Shown here piece after piece: positions 9,296 through 19,143 of a stretch of 38,417 bases of DNA; positions within the stretch are counted from its first letter, which is position 1; the number at the start of each line of letters is the position of its first letter. This DNA comes from Comamonadaceae bacterium (lineage in GTDB: Bacteria; Pseudomonadota; Gammaproteobacteria; Burkholderiales; Burkholderiaceae_C). The translations under genes and the position numbers were made by a program. The stretch is from assembly GCA_947451205.1 (NCBI GenBank), contig CANFZL010000003.1:1-38417 (forward strand), in the 5' to 3' direction. The notes under the pieces are model-generated. The model had not been told where the DNA came from. It did no database searches and saw only the letters and a program-made list of their open reading frames with translations.

Positions 9296-9572
9296 TGGTC
9301 CTACCTCCGGTGGCACTGTGATTGCGCGCGACGTTGGCGGGCTGCATGGCCGGCTTCGCTGCATTCACTTCGCGTGAGATGGCAATACCTTCTCGGTAAT
9401 GCTCTTCAGACACCACTGCGTCTGGCCCCTGCAAAATGTAAAAAGCGGTAATACCGCAAGCAATCACAGCAGACAGCGGCCCGGAAATCACCATCCACAC
9501 ATACGGCTCTTTCCACCAAGGACGGTCTTGCGCAGTGGGTTGTTGGCTTGAAAAGTTGTCAATTTGAGACAT
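9282..9572 (-). CDS. short FixH/CcoH-like protein
   Basis: 96 aa, PWWKEPYVWMVISGPLSAVIACGITAFYI N-terminal TM and VSEEHYREGIAISRE, as in FixH-like proteins; directly downstream of ccoG. Confidence 0.75.
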   Translation of the reverse strand: MSQIDNFSSQQPTAQDRPWWKEPYVWMVISGPLSAVIACGITAFYILQGPDAVVSEEHYREGIAISREVNAAKPAMQPANVARNHSATGGRTNEKP

Positions 9573-9602
9573 AGTCGTTTACATTCATGAGCGTACGGAG
9601 CT

Positions 9603-11063
9603 CTAGCGTGGTACCAAAAAGACAGACTTTTCTGCCCGCTCACCTTGCCCACTATCTGCAGTGATCAGGAAGGTCATCACGTGTGAGCCAGGGGCAGCAG
9701 CAGGTGGCGTCTGTACCCGCACCGGAACCCAACGCGAACTAGCCGCATTAACCGTGACCGAGTCTTCAGAAACAATCTGCGCTCCGGCTAGTCCCGACAC
9801 ACGCAGATGATATTGCTGCTGGACTTCCGTCGCATTCATCAGCTGTAGACGGTAGACATTCTCAATCTGCCCTCGGTCGACCACACGCGCAAGTGAACCG
9901 CGGTCACGAACCACATCGACCTTGAACGGTGCGCGCATGATCAAACTGCTCAGCAAAGATATGCTGATAGTCAGCAGCACGGCCGTATAGATCAACACAC
10001 GTGGCCGCAATACCCGGCGAATCATGGCGACGCTCGACAGCTTGTGCTGGATGCCGTTGGGCGTGCTGTAGCGAATCAAGCCGCGCGGGTAATGCATTTT
10101 GTCCATGACGGTGTCGCAGACGTCAATACACGCGGAGCAACTGATGCACTCGTATTGCAAGCCATTGCGAATATCGATGCCCGTAGGACACACCTGGACG
10201 CACAAGCCGCAGTCGATACAGTCGCCCAGCCCTTTGGCCTGATAGTCAGCTGGGGTGTCATTGCGTGGGCGCACGCCCCGCCCTTCACCACGCGCGTCAT
10301 CGTAGGTCACGATCAAGGTATCACGGTCAAACATGGCGCTTTGAAAACGCGCATAAGGGCACATGTACTTGCAGACCTGCTCGCGCATCCAACCCGCATT
10401 GCCGTAAGTGGCGAATCCGTAGAAGAGAATCCAGAACCACTCCCACGGCCCGAGAGACAAGTGGCTGACCTCCAGCGCCAACTCACGAATTGGCGAAAAG
10501 TAGCCGACGAAAGTGAAGCCCGTCCACAGTCCAATGGCGATCCAGACCGCATGTTTGGCCCCTTTACGCGCCAGCTTGTTGGCACCCATGAGCGAGCTGT
10601 CTAGCCGCATGCGAGCTGCACGATCGCCTTCTATTTTTCGCTCGACCCACATGAAAATTTCGGTGTAAACAGTTTGCGGACAGGCGTAACCACACCACAA
10701 CCGTCCAGCGACAGCGGTGAACAAAAACAAAGACAGCGCGCTGATGATGAGCAGCCCTGTCAGGTAGATCAGATCTTGCGGATACAACACCAAGTTGAAG
10801 ATATAAAAACGCCGCGAGACCAAGTCGAATAGCATCGCCTGTCGGTCGTGCAGGGACAACCACGGCAAGCCATAAAACACCAATTGAGTGATCCAGACCA
10901 TGGTCCAACGCCAATGACTGAACCAGCCAGAGACGCTGCGTGCGTAAATTTTCTTGTCGGCTTGGTAGAGCGAAGAGACCACGCTCGAGTCATCGCCCGC
11001 AGCGTTAACCGCAACGTGAGAGGACGCCACCTTGGCCGCCACAATCGGAATGACTTTGCTCAC
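9603..11063 (-). CDS. ccoG: cytochrome c oxidase accessory protein CcoG (FixG), 4Fe-4S ferredoxin-type
   Basis: WCGYACPQTVYTEIFMWVER, CIDCGLCVQVCPTGIDIRNGLQYECISCSACID. Confidence 0.96.
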   Translation of the reverse strand: MSKVIPIVAAKVASSHVAVNAAGDDSSVVSSLYQADKKIYARSVSGWFSHWRWTMVWITQLVFYGLPWLSLHDRQAMLFDLVSRRFYIFNLVLYPQDLIYLTGLLIISALSLFLFTAVAGRLWCGYACPQTVYTEIFMWVERKIEGDRAARMRLDSSLMGANKLARKGAKHAVWIAIGLWTGFTFVGYFSPIRELALEVSHLSLGPWEWFWILFYGFATYGNAGWMREQVCKYMCPYARFQSAMFDRDTLIVTYDDARGEGRGVRPRNDTPADYQAKGLGDCIDCGLCVQVCPTGIDIRNGLQYECISCSACIDVCDTVMDKMHYPRGLIRYSTPNGIQHKLSSVAMIRRVLRPRVLIYTAVLLTISISLLSSLIMRAPFKVDVVRDRGSLARVVDRGQIENVYRLQLMNATEVQQQYHLRVSGLAGAQIVSEDSVTVNAASSRWVPVRVQTPPAAAPGSHVMTFLITADSGQGERAEKSVFLVPR

Positions 11064-11068
11064 CTTGT

Positions 11069-12013
11069 TTATTTTGGCTGTGGTGCAGCAGCTGAAGTCG
11101 CACCACCCAAGCTCAGCACGTACGCAGCCACCACATGAATTTGCTCGGGTGTTAGCTTGGGCGCTTGTGCAGGCATCACATTGTTTTTGCCGTATTTAAT
11201 GGCATTCACAATGGCCGCCTCACCCCAGCCGTGCAACCAATAGTCGTCGGTCAGATTCGGGGCACCAATGGCTTTGTTGCCCTTGCCGTCCAAGCCGTGA
11301 CAAGCCGCGCAAACGACGAATTTTTGCTTGCCACTGAAGGCTTTTACTTCGTTGTTAGGACTGCCAGAGAGCGACAGCACGTAATGCGCGACATTGCTGA
11401 TGTCGCTTTCGCTGCCTACCGCAGCACCCATGGGCGGCATCATTCCCACCCGGCCATTGGTGACAGTCTGGACGATATGCTCGGCATTGCGCTCGCCCAA
11501 CCACGCCGCATTGCCATTGGTGAGGTTGGGGTAAGACTTGCTGCCACGACCATCCGAGCCATGACACTGCGAGCAAGTATTCATGAACTGCCGCTCACCG
11601 ATGGCCAGCGCGCGTGGATCTCGTGATAGGGCGTCAACTGACTGCGCTGAAAATTCGGCATAGAGCGGTGCCAACTCAGCCCGCATGCGCTCCACATCGT
11701 CTTTGTGCTCCGCCTGCGTCGACCATTTGGCCAGTCCTTTGTAGCTACCCAAGCCAGGGAATATAGCCAAGTAAGCCAAGGCAAAAATCACCGTCAAAAT
11801 GAACAGCCACATCCACCAGCGTGGCAAAGGGTTGTTGAGTTCGCGCAGGTCTTCATCCCACACATGCCCGGTGGTGCCGTCGCTCACCTGGCTTGCATCT
11901 GTATTGACACGTGCCTTGCCAGCCAACCACAACAGCAAAGCGCAGGCCAGAATCGACACCAAGCTGATGCCGGCCACATACCAAGGCCAGAAAACATTGA
12001 TGAAATCACTCAT
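11069..12013 (-). CDS. ccoP: cbb3-type cytochrome c oxidase subunit III (diheme)
   Basis: Two CXXCH motifs (CSQCH, CAACH), N-terminal TM, PLPRWWMWLF. Confidence 0.96.
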   Translation of the reverse strand: MSDFINVFWPWYVAGISLVSILACALLLWLAGKARVNTDASQVSDGTTGHVWDEDLRELNNPLPRWWMWLFILTVIFALAYLAIFPGLGSYKGLAKWSTQAEHKDDVERMRAELAPLYAEFSAQSVDALSRDPRALAIGERQFMNTCSQCHGSDGRGSKSYPNLTNGNAAWLGERNAEHIVQTVTNGRVGMMPPMGAAVGSESDISNVAHYVLSLSGSPNNEVKAFSGKQKFVVCAACHGLDGKGNKAIGAPNLTDDYWLHGWGEAAIVNAIKYGKNNVMPAQAPKLTPEQIHVVAAYVLSLGGATSAAAPQPK

Positions 12014-12024
12014 GAGTCCCGCTC

Positions 12025-12162
12025 CTAGTCCGACTTGAAGGGCAACTGTGCCGCTTCATCAAATTGAGCTTGTTTTGAAGGCAAACAGGCCCACACCAAA
12101 ATTCCGACGAACACCACGAAGGCGGCCACGGTCACGATGCTTCTGAGCACATTGATATCCAT
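12025..12162 (-). CDS. ccoQ: cbb3-type cytochrome c oxidase subunit CcoQ (45 aa)
   Basis: Not in the ORF track; read by eye as MDINVLRSIVTVAAFVVFVGILVWACLPSKQAQFDEAAQLPFKSD*, a single-TM CcoQ/FixQ-like peptide between ccoO and ccoP. Confidence 0.88.
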   Translation of the reverse strand: MDINVLRSIVTVAAFVVFVGILVWACLPSKQAQFDEAAQLPFKSD

Positions 12163-12174
12163 GTTTTTCTCCGG

Positions 12175-12780
12175 TTATTTCAAAGCCAGACCGAGGCCCT
12201 GCAAGTACGCAATCAACGCATCCAGCTCGGTCTTGTCTGTGAGTTCGGCGGGGGCTGCGGCGATCTGTTCGTCGGTGTAAGGAACACCCACCATGCGGAG
12301 CGCTTTCATATGTCGTTGAATGGATTCAGCGTCAGCCGGTGTTTTTTCAAGCCATGGATAGGCCGGCATGATGGACTCGGGCACAAGATCGCGCGGGCTG
12401 ATCAAGTGCAGACGCTGCCATTCATCGCTGTATTTGCCGCCAACGCGGTGCAAGTCAGGTCCGGTGCGCTTGCTGCCCCACTGAAACGGGTGGTCGTAAA
12501 CAAACTCGCCGGCCACTGAGTAATGACCGTAGCGCAGGGTTTCAGCCACCAGCGGACGAATCATCTGCGAATGGCAGTTGTAGCAACCTTCACGGATGTA
12601 AATATCGCGGCCCGCCACCTTGAGCGGTGAGTCAGGCACGATGCCTGCGATCGGCTGCGTGGTGGACTTTTGGAAGAACAGCGGAACGATTTCAACCAAG
12701 CCGCCGACGGCGACGACAAGCAGGATCAAAACGATCATCAACCAATTGTTGGTTTCAACTTTTTCATGTGAAAAGGACAT
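12175..12780 (-). CDS. ccoO: cbb3-type cytochrome c oxidase subunit II (monoheme)
   Basis: REGCYNCHSQMIRP heme c site, KRTGPDLHRVGGKYSDEWQ. Confidence 0.97.
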   Translation of the reverse strand: MSFSHEKVETNNWLMIVLILLVVAVGGLVEIVPLFFQKSTTQPIAGIVPDSPLKVAGRDIYIREGCYNCHSQMIRPLVAETLRYGHYSVAGEFVYDHPFQWGSKRTGPDLHRVGGKYSDEWQRLHLISPRDLVPESIMPAYPWLEKTPADAESIQRHMKALRMVGVPYTDEQIAAAPAELTDKTELDALIAYLQGLGLALK

Positions 12781-12792
12781 GACTGGTTTCTT

Positions 12793-14271
12793 TCAGGCGT
12801 GTGCCAAAGCGGATGGAATCGTGGCGTTCGCAGGTTTTCCTGCTGTCGCTGTCATGAACACATTCCAAGCCATGATGAGCATGCCGCTGAGGTACATCAA
12901 GCCGCCGCAAAAACGCACCACATAAAACGGGAAGGTCGCCTTGACGCTCTCCACGAAGGTGTAGGTGAGCGAGCCATCGGGGTTGATGGCGCGCCACATC
13001 AAACCCTGCATCACACCGGCAATCCACATCGCGGCGATGTACAGCACAATGCCGATGGTGGCGACCCAGAAGTGCACTTCAATGGCTTTCAGGCTGTGCA
13101 TTTTCTGTTGCCCGAAGAGACGCGGCACCATGTAATAAAGCGCGCCCATCGAGATGAAACCAACCCAACCCAGCGTGCCGCCGTGGACGTGCGCAATGTT
13201 CCAATCGGTGTAGTGAGACAGTGAGTTGACTGTCTTGATCGACATCATCGGACCTTCAAAGGTGGCGATACCGTAGAAAGACAAGGCGACGATCATGAAG
13301 CGAATGATCGGGTCGTCACGCAGTTTGTGCCAAGCACCCGACAGCGTCATCACACCGTTGATCATGCCGCCCCAACTAGGCGCCAGCAAAATCAGCGAGA
13401 ACACCATCCCCAAAGACTGCGTCCAATCTGGCAAGGCGGTGAAGTGCAAATGGTGTGGGCCCGCCCACATGTAGGTAAAGATCAGCGCCCAAAAATGCAC
13501 GATGGACAAGCGGTACGAATACACCGGCCGCTCAGCCTGCTTTGGAATGAAGTAATACACGATGCCGAGAAAGCCAGCAGTGAGGAAAAAACCGACTGCG
13601 TTGTGGCCATACCACCACTGAACCATGGCGTCCTGCACGCCGGCATAGGCCGAGTAAGACTTCATCCAGCCGGCAGGCACCACGGCTGCGTTGACGATAT
13701 GCAGCAGCGCCACGGCAATGATGAACGCGCCGTAAAACCAGTTGGCCACATAAATATGGCGCACCTTGCGAATGCCGATGGTGCCAAAGAAAACAACCGC
13801 GTAAGCCACCCAAGTCACCGCGATCAAAATGGAAATGGGCCATTCAAGTTCTGCGTATTCCTTGCCGCGTGTGAAACCCATTGGCAACGAAATAGCCGCC
13901 GCCACGATCACCGCCTGCCAACCCCAAAAGTGGAATGCGGCGAGCTTGTCCGAGATGATGCGGGTCTGGCACGTGCGCTGCACCACCCAGTAACTGGTGG
14001 CAAACAAAGAGCAGCCGCCGAACGCGAAGATAGCGGCATTGGTGTGCAGTGGCCGCAAGCGGCCAAAAGACAACCAAGAAATACCAAAGTTCAGTTCTGG
14101 CCAAGCCATCTGCGCTGCGATGAACACACCCACCAACATACTCACCACGCCCCAGACCACAGCAGCTACCGCGAATTGACGGACTATTTTGTCGTTGTAA
14201 ACAGTGGCGCGGGACGCCGCCCATCCACCGTTAACAACAGGAATGGAAGCGTTTGGAAGTACAGCACTCAT
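12793..14271 (-). CDS. ccoN: cbb3-type cytochrome c oxidase subunit I
   Basis: 492 aa heme-copper oxidase subunit [49 protein letters not shown]. Confidence 0.97.
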   Translation of the reverse strand: MSAVLPNASIPVVNGGWAASRATVYNDKIVRQFAVAAVVWGVVSMLVGVFIAAQMAWPELNFGISWLSFGRLRPLHTNAAIFAFGGCSLFATSYWVVQRTCQTRIISDKLAAFHFWGWQAVIVAAAISLPMGFTRGKEYAELEWPISILIAVTWVAYAVVFFGTIGIRKVRHIYVANWFYGAFIIAVALLHIVNAAVVPAGWMKSYSAYAGVQDAMVQWWYGHNAVGFFLTAGFLGIVYYFIPKQAERPVYSYRLSIVHFWALIFTYMWAGPHHLHFTALPDWTQSLGMVFSLILLAPSWGGMINGVMTLSGAWHKLRDDPIIRFMIVALSFYGIATFEGPMMSIKTVNSLSHYTDWNIAHVHGGTLGWVGFISMGALYYMVPRLFGQQKMHSLKAIEVHFWVATIGIVLYIAAMWIAGVMQGLMWRAINPDGSLTYTFVESVKATFPFYVVRFCGGLMYLSGMLIMAWNVFMTATAGKPANATIPSALAHA

Positions 14272-14330
14272 TTAAAACCCTCGATGACCCAAGATGGTTT
14301 TAAGTTTGCAACGATGCCGCTTGAGGCGTA

Positions 14331-14344
14331 TTGATATGGATCAA
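14331..14344. promoter_or_regulatory. FNR box TTGAT-ATGG-ATCAA upstream of ccoN
   Basis: Exact consensus match, centred about 66 bp upstream of the ccoN start codon. Confidence 0.85.
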
Positions 14345-14365
14345 ATCTTCAATAAGTGACAACTG

Positions 14366-14548
14366 TCACGCTCGAGGTGTGCTCAACGGATCATCTACAT
14401 CGGACTCGGCAGCAGACTCTTGAAAAATCCGCTGCCCTTCGCTTTCAACATCTTCAAATTGACCAGACCAGACGGCCCAAGCCAGCAGGCCGACCACCCC
14501 AAGCGCCAGCAGTACAGAAAACGGAACGAGAAGAAAAAGGATGTCCAT
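14366..14548 (-). CDS. ccoS: cbb3-type oxidase assembly protein CcoS
   Basis: MDILFLLVPFSVLLALGVVGLLAWAVWSGQFEDVESEGQRIF; internal start of the 14366..14695 ORF; start overlaps the ccoI stop. Confidence 0.9.
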   Translation of the reverse strand: MDILFLLVPFSVLLALGVVGLLAWAVWSGQFEDVESEGQRIFQESAAESDVDDPLSTPRA

Positions 14549-16962
14549 CAAGCGCTCCAAGTTGTTCGCGACAAGCGTGCTGCGTTCAGCATCACGAACA
14601 AAGAACTGATCGCCATGCCGAGCCCCGCCAACCAAGCGGGCAAATAACCACTGATGGCCAATGGCACGCAAATAACGTTGTAAGCCGCCGCCCAAATGAG
14701 ATTTTGTCGAACAATGGAAAGGGTCCGGCGTGCTTGGGCCGGCATATTAGCCAACATCCGCAGCTGTCCATCGGGAATGATGAAGTCCGACTGCGCCTGC
14801 GCCAGCGGAACGGCTTGACCTACGGCAACTGACACATCGGCACGCGCCAGCACGGGCCCATCGTTCAGACCGTCGCCGACGACCAGCACCTTGTGGCCAC
14901 TGCGCTGCAAGGCTTGCAAATGCGTCAGCTTGCCTTGCGGCGTGCAGTCACCCCTCACCTGCTGGATGCCGAGCCGTTCTGCCACCCGACAGGCCGCTGC
15001 ACTGCTGTCACCGGAGAGCATCTGCACCTCAAACCCTGCCGCTTGGAGTCGCTTGACAGCGTCGAAGGCATCAGGGCGCACCACTTCGTTGATCTCAAAA
15101 CGAGCCAGCAAGCCTGACTCATCAGCCAAAAAAACCTGTTGGCTACTTTTATCAGGCGCTGCAAGCATGCCACCATCAGCACCATTGGCACCGCAAAAAG
15201 CCGCTGAGCCGAAACGAACCAGACCGCTGGTGACGTCCCGAAAGGTTTCGGTCAAAAAGCCCTGCACCCCTTGTCCAGCAAGCTCGCTCACCTCGGACAA
15301 TTTGAAGCCATTCGCAGCAGTAGAGCCATCAGAAAAATCAGCCAGCGGTGAAGTTGACTCATCAAAAGCCACGAGCAAGGCACGTGACACCGGGTGGAAG
15401 GAATGCCGAGCCAAACTGGCGGCCAAGACGATAACAGCCTCAAACGAAACACCATCGCGTGTAACCATGTTGCCCAAGCCCATCCGCGCCTGCGTCAGCG
15501 TACCGGTCTTGTCGAAGACAACGGTGTCAATTTCAGCCAGCGCTTCCAGCGCTTGCAAGCGCCGAACCAAAATTCCTTGGCGTGCCAACACGCCGGCAGA
15601 CGTCAGCATGGCAGTTGGCGTAGCCAACGACAAGGCGCAAGGACAGGTCACCACCAGAACAGCCACTGCGGCCATGACGGCACGGGCCGGGTCAATGTGC
15701 CACCAATACGCCGCGGCAAACAAAGCCGACAACATCACAAACCACAAAAAAGGCCTGGCAACACGGTCTGCCAACTGCGCCAGTCGGGGCTTGTCGACGG
15801 CAGCATGCTGCATCAACGCAACGATGCCAGCGTAGCGCGTGGCTTGTCCAAGCTGCTGAATGCGCACTTCAACTGTCGCCGACAGGTTGTAGCTGCCCGC
15901 CATCACAAGGGCACCTGCAGGACGAGTCACGGGCCGGGACTCGCCGGTCAACAGCGCTTCGTCGGCAAAGGTGTTGCCGCTCTCAATCAGGCCATCCGCA
16001 GGGAAAGCCTGTCCCGGCAAGACCCGCACCAAATCGCCGACCTTTAGGCGCTGCAACACCACCTGCTCAAACTCACCATTGGGTAACTGCCGCTGCACGC
16101 TGTCGGGAAGCCGCTGCATCAAATTGTCGAGCGCACCCGAGGTGCGTGCGCGCAGCCGCTGTTCAAGCCAGCGCCCCGTCAGCAGGAAGAACACAAACAT
16201 CGTCAGAGAGTCAAAATAAACCTCGGCACTCCACCAGCCCTCAGTTTCAAAGGTCGCGGCGGAGCTGATCGCGAAAGTGATCAAGATGCCGAGTGCCACC
16301 GGCAAATCCATACTGATGTTGCGCCGCCGCAGGTCTCGCAGTGCGTTTTCAAAAAATGGCCGGCAAGAAAAAAACAAGACCGGCAAGGTCAGCACCCAAG
16401 ACGCCCAACGTAGCAGTTTCTCAATGTCGGGGGTGATCTCGCCAGGCTGGCTGATGTAGGCCGGAAACGCGTACATCATGACCTGCATCATGCAAAAGCC
16501 GGCCACCAACCAGCGCCACAGTGCCAGCCGGGCGTCCTTGCGAGTCTGGTCAGAAGCCGCAGTATCAAGCGCCGGCGACAAGGTATAGCCAAGCGCACGC
16601 GGCGCCTGCAACCATTCTGAAGGCCGAGTGAAGGCTGACGACCAGACCACACTGACTCGCTGGCTTGCCGCGCTCACCCGGACAGATTGGACGCCGTGTA
16701 TTGCGAGCAAGGCTTGCTCAAGCATCAGCGAACAGGCGGCGCAATGCATGCCACTGACCAAGACTTGTGACTCCCACACTGTTGAGGGGTTATCGATCGA
16801 ATGTTCATGCCGATTTGGCTGAAGGCTAAAGCGCGACCATTCCTGCGGCTCATCAAAGACGCGCAACCCAGCAGTTACGGTTTCTTGTTGAGGCCCAGAA
16901 TGCCACGTGCCTCGTTCTAAAACCAAGGGCGAAGTAGCGGGCGTCAAGTCAACAGCATGCAT
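14548..16962 (-). CDS. ccoI: cbb3 oxidase-associated copper-translocating P-type ATPase
   Basis: SGMHCAACSLMLEQ metal-binding domain, TCPCALSLATP, VVFDKTGTLT, VGDGLNDGPVLARADV. Confidence 0.95.
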   Translation of the reverse strand: MHAVDLTPATSPLVLERGTWHSGPQQETVTAGLRVFDEPQEWSRFSLQPNRHEHSIDNPSTVWESQVLVSGMHCAACSLMLEQALLAIHGVQSVRVSAASQRVSVVWSSAFTRPSEWLQAPRALGYTLSPALDTAASDQTRKDARLALWRWLVAGFCMMQVMMYAFPAYISQPGEITPDIEKLLRWASWVLTLPVLFFSCRPFFENALRDLRRRNISMDLPVALGILITFAISSAATFETEGWWSAEVYFDSLTMFVFFLLTGRWLEQRLRARTSGALDNLMQRLPDSVQRQLPNGEFEQVVLQRLKVGDLVRVLPGQAFPADGLIESGNTFADEALLTGESRPVTRPAGALVMAGSYNLSATVEVRIQQLGQATRYAGIVALMQHAAVDKPRLAQLADRVARPFLWFVMLSALFAAAYWWHIDPARAVMAAVAVLVVTCPCALSLATPTAMLTSAGVLARQGILVRRLQALEALAEIDTVVFDKTGTLTQARMGLGNMVTRDGVSFEAVIVLAASLARHSFHPVSRALLVAFDESTSPLADFSDGSTAANGFKLSEVSELAGQGVQGFLTETFRDVTSGLVRFGSAAFCGANGADGGMLAAPDKSSQQVFLADESGLLARFEINEVVRPDAFDAVKRLQAAGFEVQMLSGDSSAAACRVAERLGIQQVRGDCTPQGKLTHLQALQRSGHKVLVVGDGLNDGPVLARADVSVAVGQAVPLAQAQSDFIIPDGQLRMLANMPAQARRTLSIVRQNLIWAAAYNVICVPLAISGYLPAWLAGLGMAISSLFVMLNAARLSRTTWSA

Positions 16963-16997
16963 ACCTTAAAGCGTAATCGTTGCAATCAGCGCGGGGA

Positions 16998-17011
16998 TTG
17001 ATGTGGATCAA
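16998..17011. promoter_or_regulatory. FNR box TTGAT-GTGG-ATCAA upstream of the universal stress protein gene
   Basis: Exact consensus match; a TAGACT candidate -10 at 17033-17038 is roughly where a class II FNR promoter would have it. Confidence 0.85.
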
Positions 17012-17064
17012 ACTTCAAGTCATATTAAGCGCTAGACTGAAACTCAATTCAATAGGAGACTCAC

Positions 17065-17508
17065 ATGTTCAAACGCATTTTGATCGCCACTGATGGCTCT
17101 GAACTGTCAAAAAAGGCTGCAGACAGCGGCATCGAATTAGCCAAACTTTCAGGCGGTCATGTCGTCGCACTGCAGGTGGTTCCGCGTTACCCCGTGAGTT
17201 ATTTTGAGGGTGGAGCTACCGTGAGCATCAGTGAAATTGCCCGCATTGAAAAGGAATGGGCGGATATTGGCCAAGCCACTGTTGACAAGATCAAGACTCA
17301 GGCTGAGGAAATAGGCGTTAAGGCCACAGCGCTAACAGCCCATTCAGACATGATCGCTGAAGCCATCATTGCGGCAGCCAAAAAGCAAGAGTGCGACCTG
17401 ATTGTGATGGCATCACATGGACGACGCGGGCTCACACGCCTGTTGCTAGGGAGCGAAACCACTCACGTTTTGACGCATTCAGACATTCCGGTGATGGTTT
17501 TACGTTAG
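17065..17508 (+). CDS. universal stress protein, UspA family
   Basis: MFKRILIATDGSELSKKA ... DLIVMASHGRRGLTRLLLGSETTHVLTHSDIPVMVLR. Confidence 0.95.
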   Translation: MFKRILIATDGSELSKKAADSGIELAKLSGGHVVALQVVPRYPVSYFEGGATVSISEIARIEKEWADIGQATVDKIKTQAEEIGVKATALTAHSDMIAEAIIAAAKKQECDLIVMASHGRRGLTRLLLGSETTHVLTHSDIPVMVLR

Positions 17509-17518
17509 TTTCGCCCTT

Positions 17519-19045
17519 TCAGGCGAACAATGCCTTGTACTGCTCGCGCAACACGTTTTTTTGCACCTTGCCCATGGTGTTGCGTGGCAGTTCTGGCACG
17601 ACGAAACACTTCTTCGGAATTTTGAAATTCGCCAGTTGAGCCTTGAGTGAGGCCACCACAGCGTCGCCATTGACTGATGAGCCTGACTTAGCGATCACCA
17701 CGGCCACACCAACCTCACCGAAATCCGGATGCGGCACGCCGACCAGCGCGCTTTCGGCGACGCCTGGCATGTCATTAATCACCGCTTCAATCTCAGCCGG
17801 ATAGACGTTGTAGCCGCCGCTGATGATGAGGTCTTTGCTGCGACCGACGATAGTGATGTAGCGGTGCTCATCGATTTTTCCGACATCGCCGGTCTTGAAC
17901 CAGCCGTCTGCAGTGAACTCTTCTTTGGTCTTATCCGGCATGCGCCAGTAACCTTTAAAGACGTTCGGCCCCTTGACTTGGATCGCGCCGATTTCGCCCG
18001 TTGGCAGAAGCTCCCCAGCGTCGCCGCAGACTCGCACGCTAACGTCTGGCAAAGGAAACCCAACTGTACCGCCGCGCCGCTCACCGTCGTTAGCACGATA
18101 CGGGTTAGACGTCAGCATGATGGTTTCACTCATGCCGTATCGCTCGAGAATTGTGTGTCCGGTGCGTTGTTGCCAGTCAGTGAAAGTTTCGATCAGCAGC
18201 GGGGCCGAACCGGCCACAAACAGTCGCATGCTGCGGCAAGCTTCTTTGGTCAAGCCCGGCTCAGCAAGCAGGCGCACATAGAGCGTCGGCACGCCCATGA
18301 AGACCGTGGCCTCAGGCAATTTTTTCAACACCACCTTGGGATCGAACTTTGACAGCCATATCATTTTGCTGCCGTTGATGAGCGCGCCGTGCAGGGCTAC
18401 AAACAAGCCGTGCACGTGAAAGATCGGCAGCGCATGAATCAGCACATCTCCCGGCTGCCAACCCCAATACGCTTTCAGCGTCAGTGCATTGCTGAGCAAG
18501 TTGCCGTGCGTGAGCATGGCGCCCTTGCTGCGACCGGTGGTGCCGCTGGTGTACAAAATCGCCGCCAAGTCATCGGCTCGGCTGGGCACCGAGACGTGCT
18601 GGTCACTGCAATGGGCTGCGCGCTCCAGCAAAGTGCCGGTGCGGTCGTCGTCAAGCGTGAATACGTTTTGCGTGCCGGACTTGAAGGCGATTTTGCTGAC
18701 CCAGCCAAAATTCTTTGAACTGCAGACCACCACAGATGGCTCCGCGTTCTCGATGAAATACGCGATTTCGGCGCTTTGATAGGCCGTGTTGAGCGGCAAA
18801 AACACATAACCTGCGCGCAGCGTCGCCAAGTACAACATCATGGCTTCGACTGATTTTTCAACCTGCATGGCGATGCGGGCACCAGCTGGCAAGTCCAGGG
18901 ACTTCAGCAAGTTCGCCATCATGGCGGTTGAACGCTCTAGGTCACCCCACGAATAAAGCAATCCTTGGTCAGTTTCCACTGCTACGGCGTTGAGATCATC
19001 AGGAAAAGCTGCGCGCAAAGCGGCAAAGAGATTGTTATTTTTCAT
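17519..19045 (-). CDS. matB: malonyl-CoA synthetase (MatB-like acyl-CoA ligase)
   Basis: AMP-binding motif ILYTSGTTGRSKGAMLTHGNL; 508 aa; same operon as malonyl-CoA decarboxylase. Confidence 0.88.
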   Translation of the reverse strand: MKNNNLFAALRAAFPDDLNAVAVETDQGLLYSWGDLERSTAMMANLLKSLDLPAGARIAMQVEKSVEAMMLYLATLRAGYVFLPLNTAYQSAEIAYFIENAEPSVVVCSSKNFGWVSKIAFKSGTQNVFTLDDDRTGTLLERAAHCSDQHVSVPSRADDLAAILYTSGTTGRSKGAMLTHGNLLSNALTLKAYWGWQPGDVLIHALPIFHVHGLFVALHGALINGSKMIWLSKFDPKVVLKKLPEATVFMGVPTLYVRLLAEPGLTKEACRSMRLFVAGSAPLLIETFTDWQQRTGHTILERYGMSETIMLTSNPYRANDGERRGGTVGFPLPDVSVRVCGDAGELLPTGEIGAIQVKGPNVFKGYWRMPDKTKEEFTADGWFKTGDVGKIDEHRYITIVGRSKDLIISGGYNVYPAEIEAVINDMPGVAESALVGVPHPDFGEVGVAVVIAKSGSSVNGDAVVASLKAQLANFKIPKKCFVVPELPRNTMGKVQKNVLREQYKALFA

Positions 19046-19093
19046 CGAAAGAAAAGAAATGAGGGAACAACAAGAGCTTTAAAAAGCTTCTTT

Positions 19094-19131
19094 AAAAAAA
19101 TCGCCTGTTGCTAAGGGCAACCCCAGGCGAT
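19094..19131 (-). terminator. Rho-independent terminator-like hairpin between the Bug receptor gene and matB
   Basis: On the minus strand: AATCGCCTG-GGG-TTGC-CCTTA-GCAA-CAGGCGATT followed by a T run. Confidence 0.75.
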
Positions 19132-19143
19132 TGGCCAACAGCT

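Noticed and set aside
13327-14334. 335-aa plus-strand ORF antisense to ccoN
   Set aside because: Overlaps ccoN; Arg/His/Gln-rich sequence typical of spurious frames.
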